A stretch of DNA of 64,000 nt, taken from Pseudomonas putida (GTDB lineage: Bacteria; Pseudomonadota; Gammaproteobacteria; Pseudomonadales; Pseudomonadaceae). Of this stretch, positions 29,530 to 39,028 are shown piece after piece. Each line of letters starts with the position of its first letter. The first letter of the stretch is position 1. Location of the stretch: contig NZ_CP109603.1 of the NCBI RefSeq assembly GCF_025905425.1, positions 2,144,001 to 2,208,000 on the forward strand, in the 5' to 3' direction. Position numbers and translations under genes: made by a program. The notes under the pieces are model-generated. The model saw only the letters and a program-made list of their open reading frames with translations. It ran no database searches and was not told where the DNA came from.

Positions 29530-30351
29530 TCAGACCATCGCCAACCGCTGCTTGCGGGTGGGCGCCGGGAACACCCGGTCGATGGCCCGTAGGTCCTCGC
29601 TGCTCAGGGTCAACAAGCCTGACGCCGCATTCAGCCGCACATGCTCCGGCGCTACCGCCTTGGGAATGGCAATCACGCCATCGTCACGGGTTACCCATGC
29701 CAGGCTCACCTGGGCCGGTGTGGCGCCATGGCGCTCGGCGATTTCAGCCAGCACCGGATGCTGCAGCAACCGCCCGGCCTGGGCCAATGGGCAATACGCC
29801 ATGGTCGGCAAGGCGCGCTTCTGGCTCCACGGCAGCAGGTCGAATTCGATGCCGCGTTGCGCCGGGTTGTACAGCACCTGATTGGTGGCGCAATCGGGGT
29901 TGTGCAGCTCGCGCAAATCATCGACGTCGAAGTTGGACACTCCCCAGCGCTTGATCTTGCCTTGCTCGCGCAGGCGCTCGAATGCCTCGACCGTTTCCTC
30001 CAGTGGGTACTGGCCACGCCAGTGCAGCAGGTACAGGTCGATGCAGTCGGTGTCCAGGCGCTTGAGGCTACGCTCGCAGGCCGCAGGTATGCCTCGCGTG
30101 CTGGCATTGTGCGGGTAGACCTTGCTGACCAAAAATACCTGATCGCGGCGCCCGGCGATGGCCTGGCCAACCACTTCCTCCGCGCCGCCCTCGGCATACA
30201 TTTCAGCGGTATCGATCAGGCTCAAGCCCAGCTCGATACCCTGTTGCAGGGCAGAAACCTCAGCCGCCCGGCGGCCGGGGTCTTCACCCATGTACCAGGT
30301 GCCCTGGCCAATGGTCGGAACGCTTGAACCTGCCAGTTTCACGTATCGCAT
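29530..30351 (-). CDS. Aldo/keto reductase
   Basis: NADPH-dependent oxidoreductase of 273 residues. The catalytic tetrad is visible as D47, Y52, K77 and H110 in their usual contexts (LIDTAEMYAEGG, VSKVYP, LYLLHW). GGAGGTGAC directly precedes the ATG. It overlaps the upstream LysR gene by 13 bases on the same strand, so the two form one transcript. The substrate is unknown; many bacterial relatives reduce small aldehydes or sugars. Confidence 0.88.
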   Translation of the reverse strand: MRYVKLAGSSVPTIGQGTWYMGEDPGRRAAEVSALQQGIELGLSLIDTAEMYAEGGAEEVVGQAIAGRRDQVFLVSKVYPHNASTRGIPAACERSLKRLDTDCIDLYLLHWRGQYPLEETVEAFERLREQGKIKRWGVSNFDVDDLRELHNPDCATNQVLYNPAQRGIEFDLLPWSQKRALPTMAYCPLAQAGRLLQHPVLAEIAERHGATPAQVSLAWVTRDDGVIAIPKAVAPEHVRLNAASGLLTLSSEDLRAIDRVFPAPTRKQRLAMV

Positions 30352-31244
30352 GTCACCTCCGGGATCTGGGTATGGGCAAGCAGTACCTCAAGCAGCGCTT
30401 GCGCTGCGGTGGACAGCTTGTGTTCGCTGAGGGCAATCACACCCATGCGCCGCTCGACCGCTGGCTCGACCAGGGGCACGCAGCGGGCGCCGAGCTCCTG
30501 CATCTGGTTGATGCACAGTGCCGGTACCGCGCTGACGCCCAGGCCACTGGCGACCATACGGCCGACGGTCGACAATTGATGGCTCTCGAACGCCACCGCA
30601 AGCTTGCCATGGCTGGCCGCGACGTTCTGTTCCATCAACAGGCGAACCGCCGACGGGCGCTGCAAGGCGATGAAGTCTTCGGCCAGCAATTGCGTCCAAC
30701 TGACCTGAGGCAACACGGCCAGTGGCGAGTCGGCGGGCACCACGGCGACGAAGCGGTCCATGTAGAGCGGGTAGAAGTCCAGGCCATCGGTGTTGTCCGG
30801 TTCGAAGCCGATGCCCAGTTCGACGCGACGGTGGCGCACCAGTTCCTGTACCTGCTCGTTAATCACGTCGTGCACGGTGACGTTGACCTTCGGGTAGCGT
30901 TGGCGAAACACCTTGAGCGAGTGCGGCAGCAGGTTGCCTGCAAAGGCCGGTATGGCCGCCACCGAAACGCGGCCAAGTTGCAGGGTGAAACGCTGGCGCA
31001 GCATTTCTTCGGTGTCGTCCCAGTCGGCCAGCAGGCGCCGAGCCAGTGGCAGCAGCACTTCACCTTCGGCAGTCAAGCTGACGCTGCGGGTGGTGCGGCT
31101 GAGCAGGGCGCCGCCAAGGTTTTCTTCCAGGGCCTTGATGGTCAGGCTCAACGCCGGTTGTGAGACGTGCAGATGCTCGCCGGCCTGGGCGAAGCTCTGG
31201 TACTTGGCCACGGCGACGAAGGCGCGCAGTTGCTTGACGTTCAT
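30339..31244 (-). CDS. LysR family transcriptional regulator
   Basis: Regulator of 301 residues with the LysR helix-turn-helix at about residues 2-60 (SFAQAGEHLHVSQPALS) and an effector-binding domain. I start it at MNVKQL; a longer frame runs into the intergenic region. It is divergent from the CoA-transferase operon with 140 bases between them and most likely controls that operon, the usual LysR arrangement. Confidence 0.88.
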   Translation of the reverse strand: MNVKQLRAFVAVAKYQSFAQAGEHLHVSQPALSLTIKALEENLGGALLSRTTRSVSLTAEGEVLLPLARRLLADWDDTEEMLRQRFTLQLGRVSVAAIPAFAGNLLPHSLKVFRQRYPKVNVTVHDVINEQVQELVRHRRVELGIGFEPDNTDGLDFYPLYMDRFVAVVPADSPLAVLPQVSWTQLLAEDFIALQRPSAVRLLMEQNVAASHGKLAVAFESHQLSTVGRMVASGLGVSAVPALCINQMQELGARCVPLVEPAVERRMGVIALSEHKLSTAAQALLEVLLAHTQIPEVTCDT

Positions 31245-31271
31245 GACAGGCTCGACAGTTGTTTTAAAAAA

Positions 31272-31292
31272 GTTATCAATCGATGATGAAAA
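31272..31292. promoter_or_regulatory. Candidate LysR operator between divergent genes
   Basis: The AT-rich stretch GTTATCAATCGATGATGAAA contains TATCA-N5-TGATG, an imperfect T-N11-A type inverted repeat as bound by LysR proteins. It lies 28 bases from the LysR start and about 95 from scoA. The pattern is seen; binding is inference. Confidence 0.35.
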
Positions 31293-31384
31293 CAAAATTA
31301 ACAAATCAGTCGTCTAAGGTGAAGATGTGCCCACACGCTCACCGACAGCCTCGTCGGTTCAACAACTACAAAAGGCGGATCAAC

Positions 31385-32083
31385 ATGGCCGGACTGGACA
31401 AGCGCGTAGCAACGTATGAAGAGGCCCTCGACGGCCTGACCGATGATATGACGGTACTGGCCGGTGGCTTTGGCCTGTGCGGCATTCCAGAGAACCTCAT
31501 CAGCGAGATCAAGCGTCGTGGCGTCAAAGGCCTGACCGTGGTCTCCAACAACTGCGGTGTCGATGGTTTCGGCCTGGGTGTACTGCTGGAAGACCGGCAG
31601 ATTCGCAAGATGATCGCCTCCTACGTTGGCGAGAACGCCGAATTCGAACGTCAGTTGCTCAGTGGCGAACTGGAAGTCGAACTCACGCCCCAAGGTACCC
31701 TCGCCGAGAAAATGCGCGCTGGCGGCGCCGGCATCCCGGCCTTCTACACAGCTACCGGCTACGGCACCCCGGTCGCCGATGGCAAGGAGGTGCGAGAATT
31801 CAAGGGCCGCCACTACATTCTCGAAGAATCCATCACCGGTGACTTCGCCATCGTCAAGGGCTGGAAGGCCGACCACTACGGCAACGTGGTGTACCGCAAC
31901 ACTGCGCAAAACTTCAACCCGCTGGCGGCCACTGCCGGCAAGATCACCGTGGTCGAAGTGGAAGAGATCGTCGAACCGGGCGTGCTGCTGCCCAGCGAGA
32001 TCCACACCCCCGGTATTTTCGTTGACCGCGTGATTGTCGGTACCTTCGAAAAGCGTATCGAAAAGCGCACCGTCAAGGCCTGA
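31385..32083 (+). CDS. scoA: 3-oxoacid CoA-transferase subunit A
   Basis: Alpha subunit of 232 residues of a succinyl-CoA:3-ketoacid (or acetate:acetoacetate) CoA-transferase. The text [16 protein letters not shown] and [17 protein letters not shown] match the family I CoA-transferase A subunit. AAAGGCGG precedes the ATG; the longer upstream frame crosses the promoter. With scoB and the atoE transporter it activates acetoacetate to acetoacetyl-CoA. The choice between the sco and ato names is by similarity only. Confidence 0.9.
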   Translation: MAGLDKRVATYEEALDGLTDDMTVLAGGFGLCGIPENLISEIKRRGVKGLTVVSNNCGVDGFGLGVLLEDRQIRKMIASYVGENAEFERQLLSGELEVELTPQGTLAEKMRAGGAGIPAFYTATGYGTPVADGKEVREFKGRHYILEESITGDFAIVKGWKADHYGNVVYRNTAQNFNPLAATAGKITVVEVEEIVEPGVLLPSEIHTPGIFVDRVIVGTFEKRIEKRTVKA

Positions 32084-32118
32084 GCGCCATCCTTCAGAAC
32101 AACAAAGAGATCCTGACC

Positions 32119-32775
32119 ATGGCACTGACCCGCGAACAGATGGCGCAACGCGTCGCCCGTGAACTGAAGGACGGCTACTACGTCAACCTGGGTATTGGTA
32201 TTCCGACCCTGGTGGCCAACTACGTACCTGCCGACATGGATGTGATGTTGCAGTCGGAGAACGGCTTGCTCGGCATGGGCGAATTCCCTACTGAGAGCAC
32301 GATCGATGCCGACATGATCAACGCCGGCAAGCAGACTGTCACCGCCCGCCGTGGCGCCTCGATCTTCGATTCGGCGCAGTCGTTCGCCATGATCCGAGGC
32401 GGCCACGTCGACCTCACGGTGCTCGGCGCCTTTGAAGTGGATGTGCACGGCAACATCGCCTCGTGGATGATCCCCGGCAAGCTGGTCAAGGGCATGGGCG
32501 GCGCCATGGACCTGGTGGCCGGAGCCGACAACATCATTGTCACCATGACCCACGCGTCCAAGGACGGCGAGTCCAAACTGCTGCCGCGCTGCAGCCTGCC
32601 GCTGACCGGTGCCGGCTGCATCCGCAAGGTGCTGACTGACCTTGCCTACCTGGAAATCGACGATGGCGCGTTCATCCTGCGCGAGACAGCGCCGGGGGTG
32701 AGCGTTGAAGAAATCATCGAGAAGACCGCTGGCAAGCTGATCGTGCCGGATGATGTGAAAGAAATGACCTTCTAA
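32119..32775 (+). CDS. scoB: 3-oxoacid CoA-transferase subunit B
   Basis: Beta subunit of 218 residues. The catalytic glutamate that forms the enzyme-CoA thioester is in QSENGLLGMG, and GGHVDLTVLGAFEVD is also conserved. It follows scoA by 35 bases with an AAAGAG site. An inverted REP pair separates it from atoE. Confidence 0.92.
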   Translation: MALTREQMAQRVARELKDGYYVNLGIGIPTLVANYVPADMDVMLQSENGLLGMGEFPTESTIDADMINAGKQTVTARRGASIFDSAQSFAMIRGGHVDLTVLGAFEVDVHGNIASWMIPGKLVKGMGGAMDLVAGADNIIVTMTHASKDGESKLLPRCSLPLTGAGCIRKVLTDLAYLEIDDGAFILRETAPGVSVEEIIEKTAGKLIVPDDVKEMTF

Positions 32776-32794
32776 CCCCTGCTGTGACCACCGA

Positions 32795-32858
32795 CCCTGT
32801 GGAAGCGGGCTTGCCCGCGAATGCCGACGCATTCGCGGGCAAGCCCGCTTCCACAGGG
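32795..32858. repeat. Inverted REP pair between scoB and atoE
   Basis: Two REP cores form a perfect 29-base stem (32795-32823 with 32830-32858) around a 6-base loop. TTTT follows on the plus strand. It could act as an attenuator or mRNA stabiliser between scoB and atoE, lowering transporter expression relative to the enzyme. Confidence 0.85.
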
Positions 32859-32911
32859 TTTTGCTGTTGCTTCAAGATCCGTCCGATAAAACCAATAAAA
32901 GGAAGTTGACT

Positions 32912-34330
32912 GTGGCCGCTGAAATCCAAGACAGCCGCTCCGCCCGCTTTGCCCTGCGCTGCTCCAACTGGGCCGAACGCTGGTTCCCTGATTCCTGGGT
33001 ATTCGCCGCCCTTGCTGTGGTGCTGGTGTGCGTGGGTGCGCTGGCCATGGGTGCCAAGCCGACCGACACCGCCAAGGCGTTCGGCGATGGCTTCTGGAGC
33101 CTGATCCCGTTCACCATGCAGATGGCGTTTGTGGTCATCGGCGGCTATGTGGTGGCCAGTTCGCCGCCTGCCGCGCGGCTGATCGACCGCTTGGCACGCA
33201 TCCCCAAAAACGGCCGCTCGGCCGTGTGCTGGGTGGCGCTGATCTCGATGCTGGCTTCGTTGCTCAACTGGGGCCTGTCGCTGGTGTTCGGTGGCCTGCT
33301 GGTGCGCGCCCTGGCACGGCGCACGGACCTGAAAATGGACTACCGCGCTGCCGGCGCTGCCGCATACCTGGGCCTTGGCGCGGTATGGGCGCTGGGCCTT
33401 TCGTCTTCAGCGGCGCAACTGCAGGCCAACCCGGCCAGCTTGCCACCGTCGATCCTGTCGATCACGGGGGTGATTCCGTTCACCGAGACCATCTTCCTCT
33501 GGCAGTCCGGCGTCATGCTGGCGGCGCTGGTGATCGTATCGCTGGTGGTTGCCTATGCCACCGCGCCAGGCCCGAACAGCGCGCGTACCGCGCAACAATG
33601 CGGTGTTGACCCAAGCTTTACCGCGCCAACACCTGCCCAGCGCAGCCGGCCCGGCGAGTGGCTGGAGTACAGCCCGATCCTGACCTTGCTGCTGGTGGCC
33701 CTGGCCGGTGGCTGGCTGTACCAGGAGTTCGCAACCAAGCCTGCTATCACCGCCATCTCCGGGCTGAACACCTACAACTTCCTGTTCATCATGCTGGGTG
33801 CCTTGCTGCACTGGCGCCCGCGCAGCTTCCTGGATGCCGTGACCCGTGCCGTGCCGACCACTACCGGGGTGCTGATCCAGTTCCCTTTGTATGGCTCGAT
33901 CGCGGCGATCCTTACCCAGGTCAAGGGCGTGGATGAGCAGACATTGGCCCATCACATTTCCACCTTCTTCGTGCAGATTGCCTCCCACGACACCTACGCG
34001 GTGCTAATGGGCGTGTATTCGGCAGTACTGGGCTTCTTCATCCCCTCGGGCGGTGGCAAGTGGATCATCGAGGCGCCGTATGTGATGCTGGTGGCCAATG
34101 ACTTGCAATACCACCTGGGCTGGGCGGTGCAGATCTACAACGCCGCTGAGGCGCTGCCGAACCTGATCAACCCGTTCTACATGTTGCCATTGCTGGGCGT
34201 GCTGGGGCTCAAGGCGCGCGACCTGATCGGCTTCTCGTTCGTGCAGTTGCTGGTGCATGCGCCGTTGGTGCTGGTGTTGCTGTGGGCGTTGGGTACCACC
34301 TTGCAGTATGTGCCGCCCGTGATGCCTTGA
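32912..34330 (+). CDS. atoE: Short-chain fatty acid transporter AtoE
   Basis: Inner-membrane permease of 472 residues with many hydrophobic helices. The start (RCSNWAERWFPDSWVFA) and the segment PSGGGKWIIEAPYV are characteristic of AtoE, which imports short-chain fatty acids or acetoacetate. I chose the GTG at 32912 because AAAGGAAG lies 6 bases upstream; an earlier in-frame codon is inside the REP flank. It completes the acetoacetate-use operon. Confidence 0.9.
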   Translation: MAAEIQDSRSARFALRCSNWAERWFPDSWVFAALAVVLVCVGALAMGAKPTDTAKAFGDGFWSLIPFTMQMAFVVIGGYVVASSPPAARLIDRLARIPKNGRSAVCWVALISMLASLLNWGLSLVFGGLLVRALARRTDLKMDYRAAGAAAYLGLGAVWALGLSSSAAQLQANPASLPPSILSITGVIPFTETIFLWQSGVMLAALVIVSLVVAYATAPGPNSARTAQQCGVDPSFTAPTPAQRSRPGEWLEYSPILTLLLVALAGGWLYQEFATKPAITAISGLNTYNFLFIMLGALLHWRPRSFLDAVTRAVPTTTGVLIQFPLYGSIAAILTQVKGVDEQTLAHHISTFFVQIASHDTYAVLMGVYSAVLGFFIPSGGGKWIIEAPYVMLVANDLQYHLGWAVQIYNAAEALPNLINPFYMLPLLGVLGLKARDLIGFSFVQLLVHAPLVLVLLWALGTTLQYVPPVMP

Positions 34331-34427
34331 GAATTTGCCAGGTCTCGGCCAGCATTTCGCGTGCAGTCCACGTATCATCGGTGTGCGCGAACCTTGCACC
34401 TGCCTTCGCCTGGGAAACCTGCGTCAC

Positions 34428-34970
34428 ATGTCTATCCGATTGAAACTGTTAAGAAAGAAACTGGGGCTCACCCTGGAAGTGCTGGCCGAAAAAACCGGTA
34501 TGACCAAAAGCTACCTGTCCAAGGTCGAGCGCGGCCTGAACACGCCGTCGATCGCTGCGGCGTTGAAGTTGGCGCGCGCGCTGAACGTGAACGTCGAAGA
34601 ACTGTTCGCGGAGGAGCACACCGCGCAGAGCCGTTACAGCCTGGTGCGTCAGGGTGAGCGCCAGGCCCTGGTGGGCGACGGCCAGGGGCCAGGATATGCG
34701 GCGCTCACCAGCCAGGTGGGGCAGCGCAGTCTGTTGCCGTTCCTGATCCAGCCGCCTACCGAGTTCAGCGACCCGACGTTCAAGGAACACCAGGGCGAGG
34801 AGTTTTTGTTCGTTCATGCAGGGCTGGTGGAGGTGGATTTCATGAACGAGCGGGTGCTGCTGGAGCAGGGTGACGCCTTGCACTTCAACGCCCAGACCCC
34901 GCACCGGCTACGTTCGGTCGGGCCGCAGCCGGCGCAGTTGCTGGTTGTGGTGCACGACGACGGCGAGTGA
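34428..34970 (+). CDS. XRE family regulator with cupin domain
   Basis: Regulator of 180 residues: an N-terminal helix-turn-helix (residues 5-58, MTKSYLSKVERGLNTPS) and a C-terminal cupin (about 105-175, HQGEEFLFVHAG). Such proteins sense a small molecule through the cupin and often control amine, amino acid or transporter genes. I start it at the ATG at 34428, where the HTH text begins. An AraC gene follows 10 bases later, so the two regulators are probably co-transcribed. Confidence 0.87.
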   Translation: MSIRLKLLRKKLGLTLEVLAEKTGMTKSYLSKVERGLNTPSIAAALKLARALNVNVEELFAEEHTAQSRYSLVRQGERQALVGDGQGPGYAALTSQVGQRSLLPFLIQPPTEFSDPTFKEHQGEEFLFVHAGLVEVDFMNERVLLEQGDALHFNAQTPHRLRSVGPQPAQLLVVVHDDGE

Positions 34971-34980
34971 GGTCAGGGCG

Positions 34981-35757
34981 ATGATCGAAGTGTCGCGGTT
35001 CTGGCGTGATCCGGCATTGCCCTTCGTCGAGGCCCGGCGCGTAGGGGACGGGCGCCAGGTGTGCTACGCCGCCCATTCCCATGAGAGCTTTTCCATCGGC
35101 GTCATCACCGGTGGGCGCAGCACCTACCTGAGCGGCGGCAGCCGTGTCGACGTCAGCGCTGGCACCACGGTGCTGATGAACCCTGGGGTGGTGCACACCT
35201 GCAACCCCATCGAGGGGCAAGCGTGGTCCTACCTGATGATGTTCGTCGACCTGCCGTGGTTGCAGGCGCTGGGTTTTCAGTTGCCGGCGCAGACATGCAG
35301 CACCTCGCCGGTACTCTACAAGCGCTTGCTTCAGGTATTTGCAGACCTGTTCGACGACGACCTGCCTGATCGCGAAGGCAGGCTTGCAGCGTTCTATGCC
35401 TCACTGCCTGGTTTGCTGGAGGATGCGCCGAGTGTGGCTGTGCCGGACCACGCGGGGCTGGAGGCTGCCGCAGCCTTCATCCGTGCGCACCGTACCGACC
35501 CGCTAAGCCTTGAAGACATCTGCGACGCCTGCGGTTTATCCCGCTCCTACCTGATTCGCGCGTTTCGCCAGCGTTTTGGTTTGACGCCCCACGACTACTT
35601 GCTTGACCAGCGTGTGCAGCATGCCCGTACGCAATTGCGTCAAGGCCGGTCGATTGCCGACGCGGCGCTGGACGCGGGGTTCGCCGACCAGGCGCACCTG
35701 CAACGTGCCTTCAAGCGGCACCTGGCAGCGACGCCTGGACATTATCGCAGCAGGTAA
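34981..35757 (+). CDS. AraC family regulator next to LysE exporter
   Basis: Regulator of 258 residues with an N-terminal AraC cupin (HSHESFSIGVITGGRSTY) and a C-terminal double HTH (about 165-255; LSRSYLIRAFRQRFGLTP). The frame is open upstream inside the XRE gene, but the ATG at 34981 fits the family start. Its last 16 bases overlap the end of the convergent lysE-type gene. AraC regulators paired with LysE exporters are common, so it may control that exporter. Confidence 0.87.
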   Translation: MIEVSRFWRDPALPFVEARRVGDGRQVCYAAHSHESFSIGVITGGRSTYLSGGSRVDVSAGTTVLMNPGVVHTCNPIEGQAWSYLMMFVDLPWLQALGFQLPAQTCSTSPVLYKRLLQVFADLFDDDLPDREGRLAAFYASLPGLLEDAPSVAVPDHAGLEAAAAFIRAHRTDPLSLEDICDACGLSRSYLIRAFRQRFGLTPHDYLLDQRVQHARTQLRQGRSIADAALDAGFADQAHLQRAFKRHLAATPGHYRSR

Positions 35758-36323
35758 ACCGCGCTACCCACCAGCAATACGGCCAGCCCCCGGTTCAACA
35801 AGCGCATATGCCCAGGGTTGCCAAGGTACTGACGAATCACGCTGCCTGCCCAGGCCCAGCTGGCCACCGAGACAAAACAGATCGGCCCATAGATCCAGGT
35901 GAACAGCCACAGCAGTTGCTGTTCGCCGCCGGTATAGGCACCGACACCCGCCACCGCCGCCAACCACGCCTTGGGGTTGAGCCATTGCATCGCCGCGCCG
36001 TGCCAGGCCGAGGGCGCATTCTGTTGATCCTCGCTACTTAGCCGGCCATCGTCGCTGGCCAGTTTCCAGGCCATGTACAGCAAAAAAGCCACCCCACCCC
36101 AGTGCAGCAGCACGCCCAGCAGCGGCCAGCGCAACAACAGTTCATGCAGGCCCAGCCCGACCAGTACCAGCAGCAGGCAGAAACCAAGGGTTGCACCGGT
36201 TACATGCCACAGGCTGGCGCGCAGGCCATGGCGGGCACCGCTGCCCAGGGCGACGATGTTGACCGGGCCAGGGGAGATCGAGGCCGCCAGGGCGAAAGCG
36301 GCCATGGAAAGAGACAGACTCAT
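35742..36323 (-). CDS. LysE/RhtB family amino acid exporter
   Basis: Inner-membrane exporter of 193 residues with about six helices. The N-terminal segment ASISPGPVNIVALGSGARHG is the LysE/RhtB signature. The length is typical. Substrates of this family are amino acids or derivatives; the specific one is unknown. It converges with and overlaps the AraC gene by 16 bases. Confidence 0.87.
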   Translation of the reverse strand: MSLSLSMAAFALAASISPGPVNIVALGSGARHGLRASLWHVTGATLGFCLLLVLVGLGLHELLLRWPLLGVLLHWGGVAFLLYMAWKLASDDGRLSSEDQQNAPSAWHGAAMQWLNPKAWLAAVAGVGAYTGGEQQLLWLFTWIYGPICFVSVASWAWAGSVIRQYLGNPGHMRLLNRGLAVLLVGSAVYLLR

Positions 36324-36484
36324 GAGGGCAATCCAGGTGGTGGAAGTTGACGCTAATCTTCAGGCGCAGGGCGTCAGCCGTATTGAATGAAAGTCCCCTG
36401 TTACAGGTTTTGCAATAGTTTCTCGCTGTCCGAAAAACCTGCTGTGATTGTAGGATCGCTTACCCAATTTCTATTCAGGTAACT

Positions 36485-36574
36485 ATGAGCAGCTTCGCGG
36501 AGCCCCCCAGTTTCCGGCCTTCCTGGCCATCCTTCACCTGTCCTCGTGACGCTTCCCTTGTGAGTACCCGCTAA
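36485..36574 (+). CDS. Candidate 29-residue leader ORF overlapping the TerC start
   Basis: A short frame from ATG 36485 to TAA 36574 encodes 29 residues rich in Pro and Ser ([10 protein letters not shown]...). CAGGT lies 5 bases before its start. Its stop and the next gene's start share bases (TAATG), and the downstream gene has only a weak site of its own (GTGAG). That layout suggests translational coupling or attenuation. It could also be a chance ORF. Confidence 0.35.
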   Translation: MSSFAEPPSFRPSWPSFTCPRDASLVSTR

Positions 36575-38145
36575 TGGAATGGCTAGCCGACCCCACGGCC
36601 TGGCTAGGCCTGTTGACGCTTATCGTCCTCGAGCTGGTGCTGGGTATCGACAACCTGGTGTTCATCGCCATCCTGGCCGACAAGTTGCCGCCCCATCAGC
36701 GCGACCGCGCGCGGATCATCGGCTTGAGCTTGGCGCTGATCATGCGCTTGGGCCTGTTGGCGAGTATCTCGTGGATGGTGACACTCACCGCGCCGCTGAT
36801 CGAGGTGTTCGGCAAGAGCTTCTCGGGCCGTGACCTGATCATGCTGTTCGGTGGTGTCTTCCTGCTGTTCAAGGCCACCGTGGAGCTGCACGAGCGGCTT
36901 GAAGGGCATGTCACCCAGGCCAGCGGTGCGGTACGCCACGCGGCGTTCTGGCCAATCGTTGCGCAGATCGTCGTGCTCGATGCGGTGTTCTCGCTGGACG
37001 CCGTGATCACGGCGGTGGGCATGGTCGAGCAGCTGTCGATCATGATGATCGCGGTGATCTTCTCGATCGGCATCATGATTGTCGCCAGCAAGCCGCTGAC
37101 CCGCTTCGTCAACGCCCACCCGACCGTGATCATGCTGTGCCTGGGCTTCTTGATGATGATCGGTTTCAGCTTGACTGCCGAAGGTCTGGGTTTCCATATT
37201 CCGAAAGGCTACCTATACGCGGCCATCGGCTTCTCGATTCTGATCGAGGTGTTCAACCAGCTGGCCCGCGCGCGCCGCAAGCGCAGCCTGCAGCAGCACC
37301 GGCCACTGCGTGAGCGCACTGCCCATGCGGTGCTACGCCTGCTGGGTGGCCGTCGGGTCGAGGCCGACGAGGTGGGCGAGGAAATCGCCGACCTAGTCGA
37401 AGGTGGGGGTGAAGAGGTGCTGTTCGACCGCCGTGAGCGGGTGATGATCAGTGGCGTGCTTAACCTTGCCGAGCGCCCGATCCGTACGGTGATGACCGCG
37501 CGTGCCGAAGTCGATGTGATCGACCTTGCGCAACCGGCCGCGGCCATTTCCGAGGCCTTGGCCAACTCGCCTTACTCGCGCCTGCCGCTGATCCGCGATG
37601 GCCGCATCGATGAGCCACTGGGTTTCGTGCACAAGAAGGAGCTGCTCAAGGAGTTGCTGTCGGGTAGCCAGCCAGATCTGGAGCGCATGGCGCGGGCCCC
37701 GTTGAATCTGCTGGAAAGCTTCAGCATCCTCAACGCGCTTGAACAGATGCGCGGTCAATCGACCCATATCGCCTTCGTGGTCAACGAGTTCGGTGATTTC
37801 ACCGGCCTTTTGACCATGACCGATATCCTTGAGTCGATTGCCGGCGAACTGCCGGATGCAAGCGAGGTAGAGGGCCCAGGGATCGTTGAAGAAGGTAATG
37901 GTTTTGTCGTCAGCGGCGCCCTGAACCTCAGCCAGCTCCAGGCGCGTACCGGCTTCAGCGCCCGCGCCACCGAGGACTACCAGACCCTCGCGGGCCTGGT
38001 GATGAGCTTGCTGGATCGCCTGCCGGTGGTAGGGGATCGCCTGGCCTGGAATGGCTGGATCATGACCGTGGAGGCTGTCGAAGAACGGCGGGTGCGCCAG
38101 GTGCGGCTTATACCGAACGGCGACGCTGACGCAGCAGGTGCTTGA
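36574..38145 (+). CDS. TerC-CBS-CorC membrane protein (YoaE/YegH type)
   Basis: Membrane protein of 523 residues. Residues 1-230 are a TerC domain with about seven helices and the acidic motif [18 protein letters not shown]. Residues about 290-410 are a CBS pair, and 430-515 a CorC/HlyC domain. The E. coli relatives YoaE and YegH have the same order and length. A role in metal (manganese or similar) export or homeostasis is likely from TerC relatives but not proven. Its last 38 bases overlap the convergent RarD-like gene. Confidence 0.88.
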   Translation: MEWLADPTAWLGLLTLIVLELVLGIDNLVFIAILADKLPPHQRDRARIIGLSLALIMRLGLLASISWMVTLTAPLIEVFGKSFSGRDLIMLFGGVFLLFKATVELHERLEGHVTQASGAVRHAAFWPIVAQIVVLDAVFSLDAVITAVGMVEQLSIMMIAVIFSIGIMIVASKPLTRFVNAHPTVIMLCLGFLMMIGFSLTAEGLGFHIPKGYLYAAIGFSILIEVFNQLARARRKRSLQQHRPLRERTAHAVLRLLGGRRVEADEVGEEIADLVEGGGEEVLFDRRERVMISGVLNLAERPIRTVMTARAEVDVIDLAQPAAAISEALANSPYSRLPLIRDGRIDEPLGFVHKKELLKELLSGSQPDLERMARAPLNLLESFSILNALEQMRGQSTHIAFVVNEFGDFTGLLTMTDILESIAGELPDASEVEGPGIVEEGNGFVVSGALNLSQLQARTGFSARATEDYQTLAGLVMSLLDRLPVVGDRLAWNGWIMTVEAVEERRVRQVRLIPNGDADAAGA

Positions 38146-38995
38146 AACCTTCGACCACCAACACCAGCACTGCGGCCCAGATCGGCAGGTAGGTCAGCCA
38201 CTGATCCGGGCCGATGCTTTCACCCAGCAACAGGGCCACGCCCACCAGCAATACCGGCTCGACGTAGCTGAGCAGGCCAAACAGGCTGAACGGCAACAGA
38301 CGGCTGGCCAGCACGTAGGCGATCAGGGCAGAAGCACTGATTGCCCCCAGTACTGGGATCAAGGCGTAAAGGCCAGGGTGGGCCTGCAGGTCAGCAGGTG
38401 ACAACGGCCCCTGGATCACGAAGTACAGGGCCCACGGCAACAGCAGGCACATGTCGCACCACAGGCCACCCAGATGGTCGGTGCGGCAGCGTCGGCGCAG
38501 CACGAAGTAGATTGGGTAACCGATCATCACCACCAGGGTTTCCCAGGCGAAGCTGCCATGCTGGTAGAGCTCGTGCCCGACGCCCAGCGCGGCGCAGCAC
38601 ACGGCCACCTTCTGCAGGTGGGACAGGCGCTCACCGTAGACCAGGCGCCCGGTCAATACCATGGTCAGCGGCAGCAGGAAGTAACCCATCGACACCTCCA
38701 GGCTGCGCCCGTGCAGCGGCGCCCACAGGAACAGCCACAGTTGCACCCCCATCAGCCAGGACGTACCGACCATCCCCAGCAGCAGCACCGGGGTGCGTCG
38801 TACCCGCGCCAGCAGCTCGCCGACCCGTTTCCAGTCCTTCGAGGCAAGCATGAACAGGGTGAGGCAGGGCAGCGTCAACAGCGTGCGCCAGCCAAAGATC
38901 TCTTCGCCATCGAGCGGCGTGAGCAGGGAGGTATAGAAGTACATCACGGCAAACAAGCAGGACGCCATGACCGATGAAAGGATACCTTTTGACAC
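38108..38995 (-). CDS. EamA/RarD-like permease
   Basis: Inner-membrane permease of 295 residues with ten predicted helices in the EamA arrangement. The segments [19 protein letters not shown] and [22 protein letters not shown] text match the RarD group. The start is a GTG at 38995. RarD was first linked to chloramphenicol sensitivity, but the substrate is unknown. The gene overlaps the end of the TerC gene by 38 bases. Confidence 0.85.
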   Translation of the reverse strand: MSKGILSSVMASCLFAVMYFYTSLLTPLDGEEIFGWRTLLTLPCLTLFMLASKDWKRVGELLARVRRTPVLLLGMVGTSWLMGVQLWLFLWAPLHGRSLEVSMGYFLLPLTMVLTGRLVYGERLSHLQKVAVCCAALGVGHELYQHGSFAWETLVVMIGYPIYFVLRRRCRTDHLGGLWCDMCLLLPWALYFVIQGPLSPADLQAHPGLYALIPVLGAISASALIAYVLASRLLPFSLFGLLSYVEPVLLVGVALLLGESIGPDQWLTYLPIWAAVLVLVVEGFKHLLRQRRRSV

Positions 38996-39028
38996 GAGTG
39001 CCTCGATTAGGGGAGTTGAGCGGCTGGA

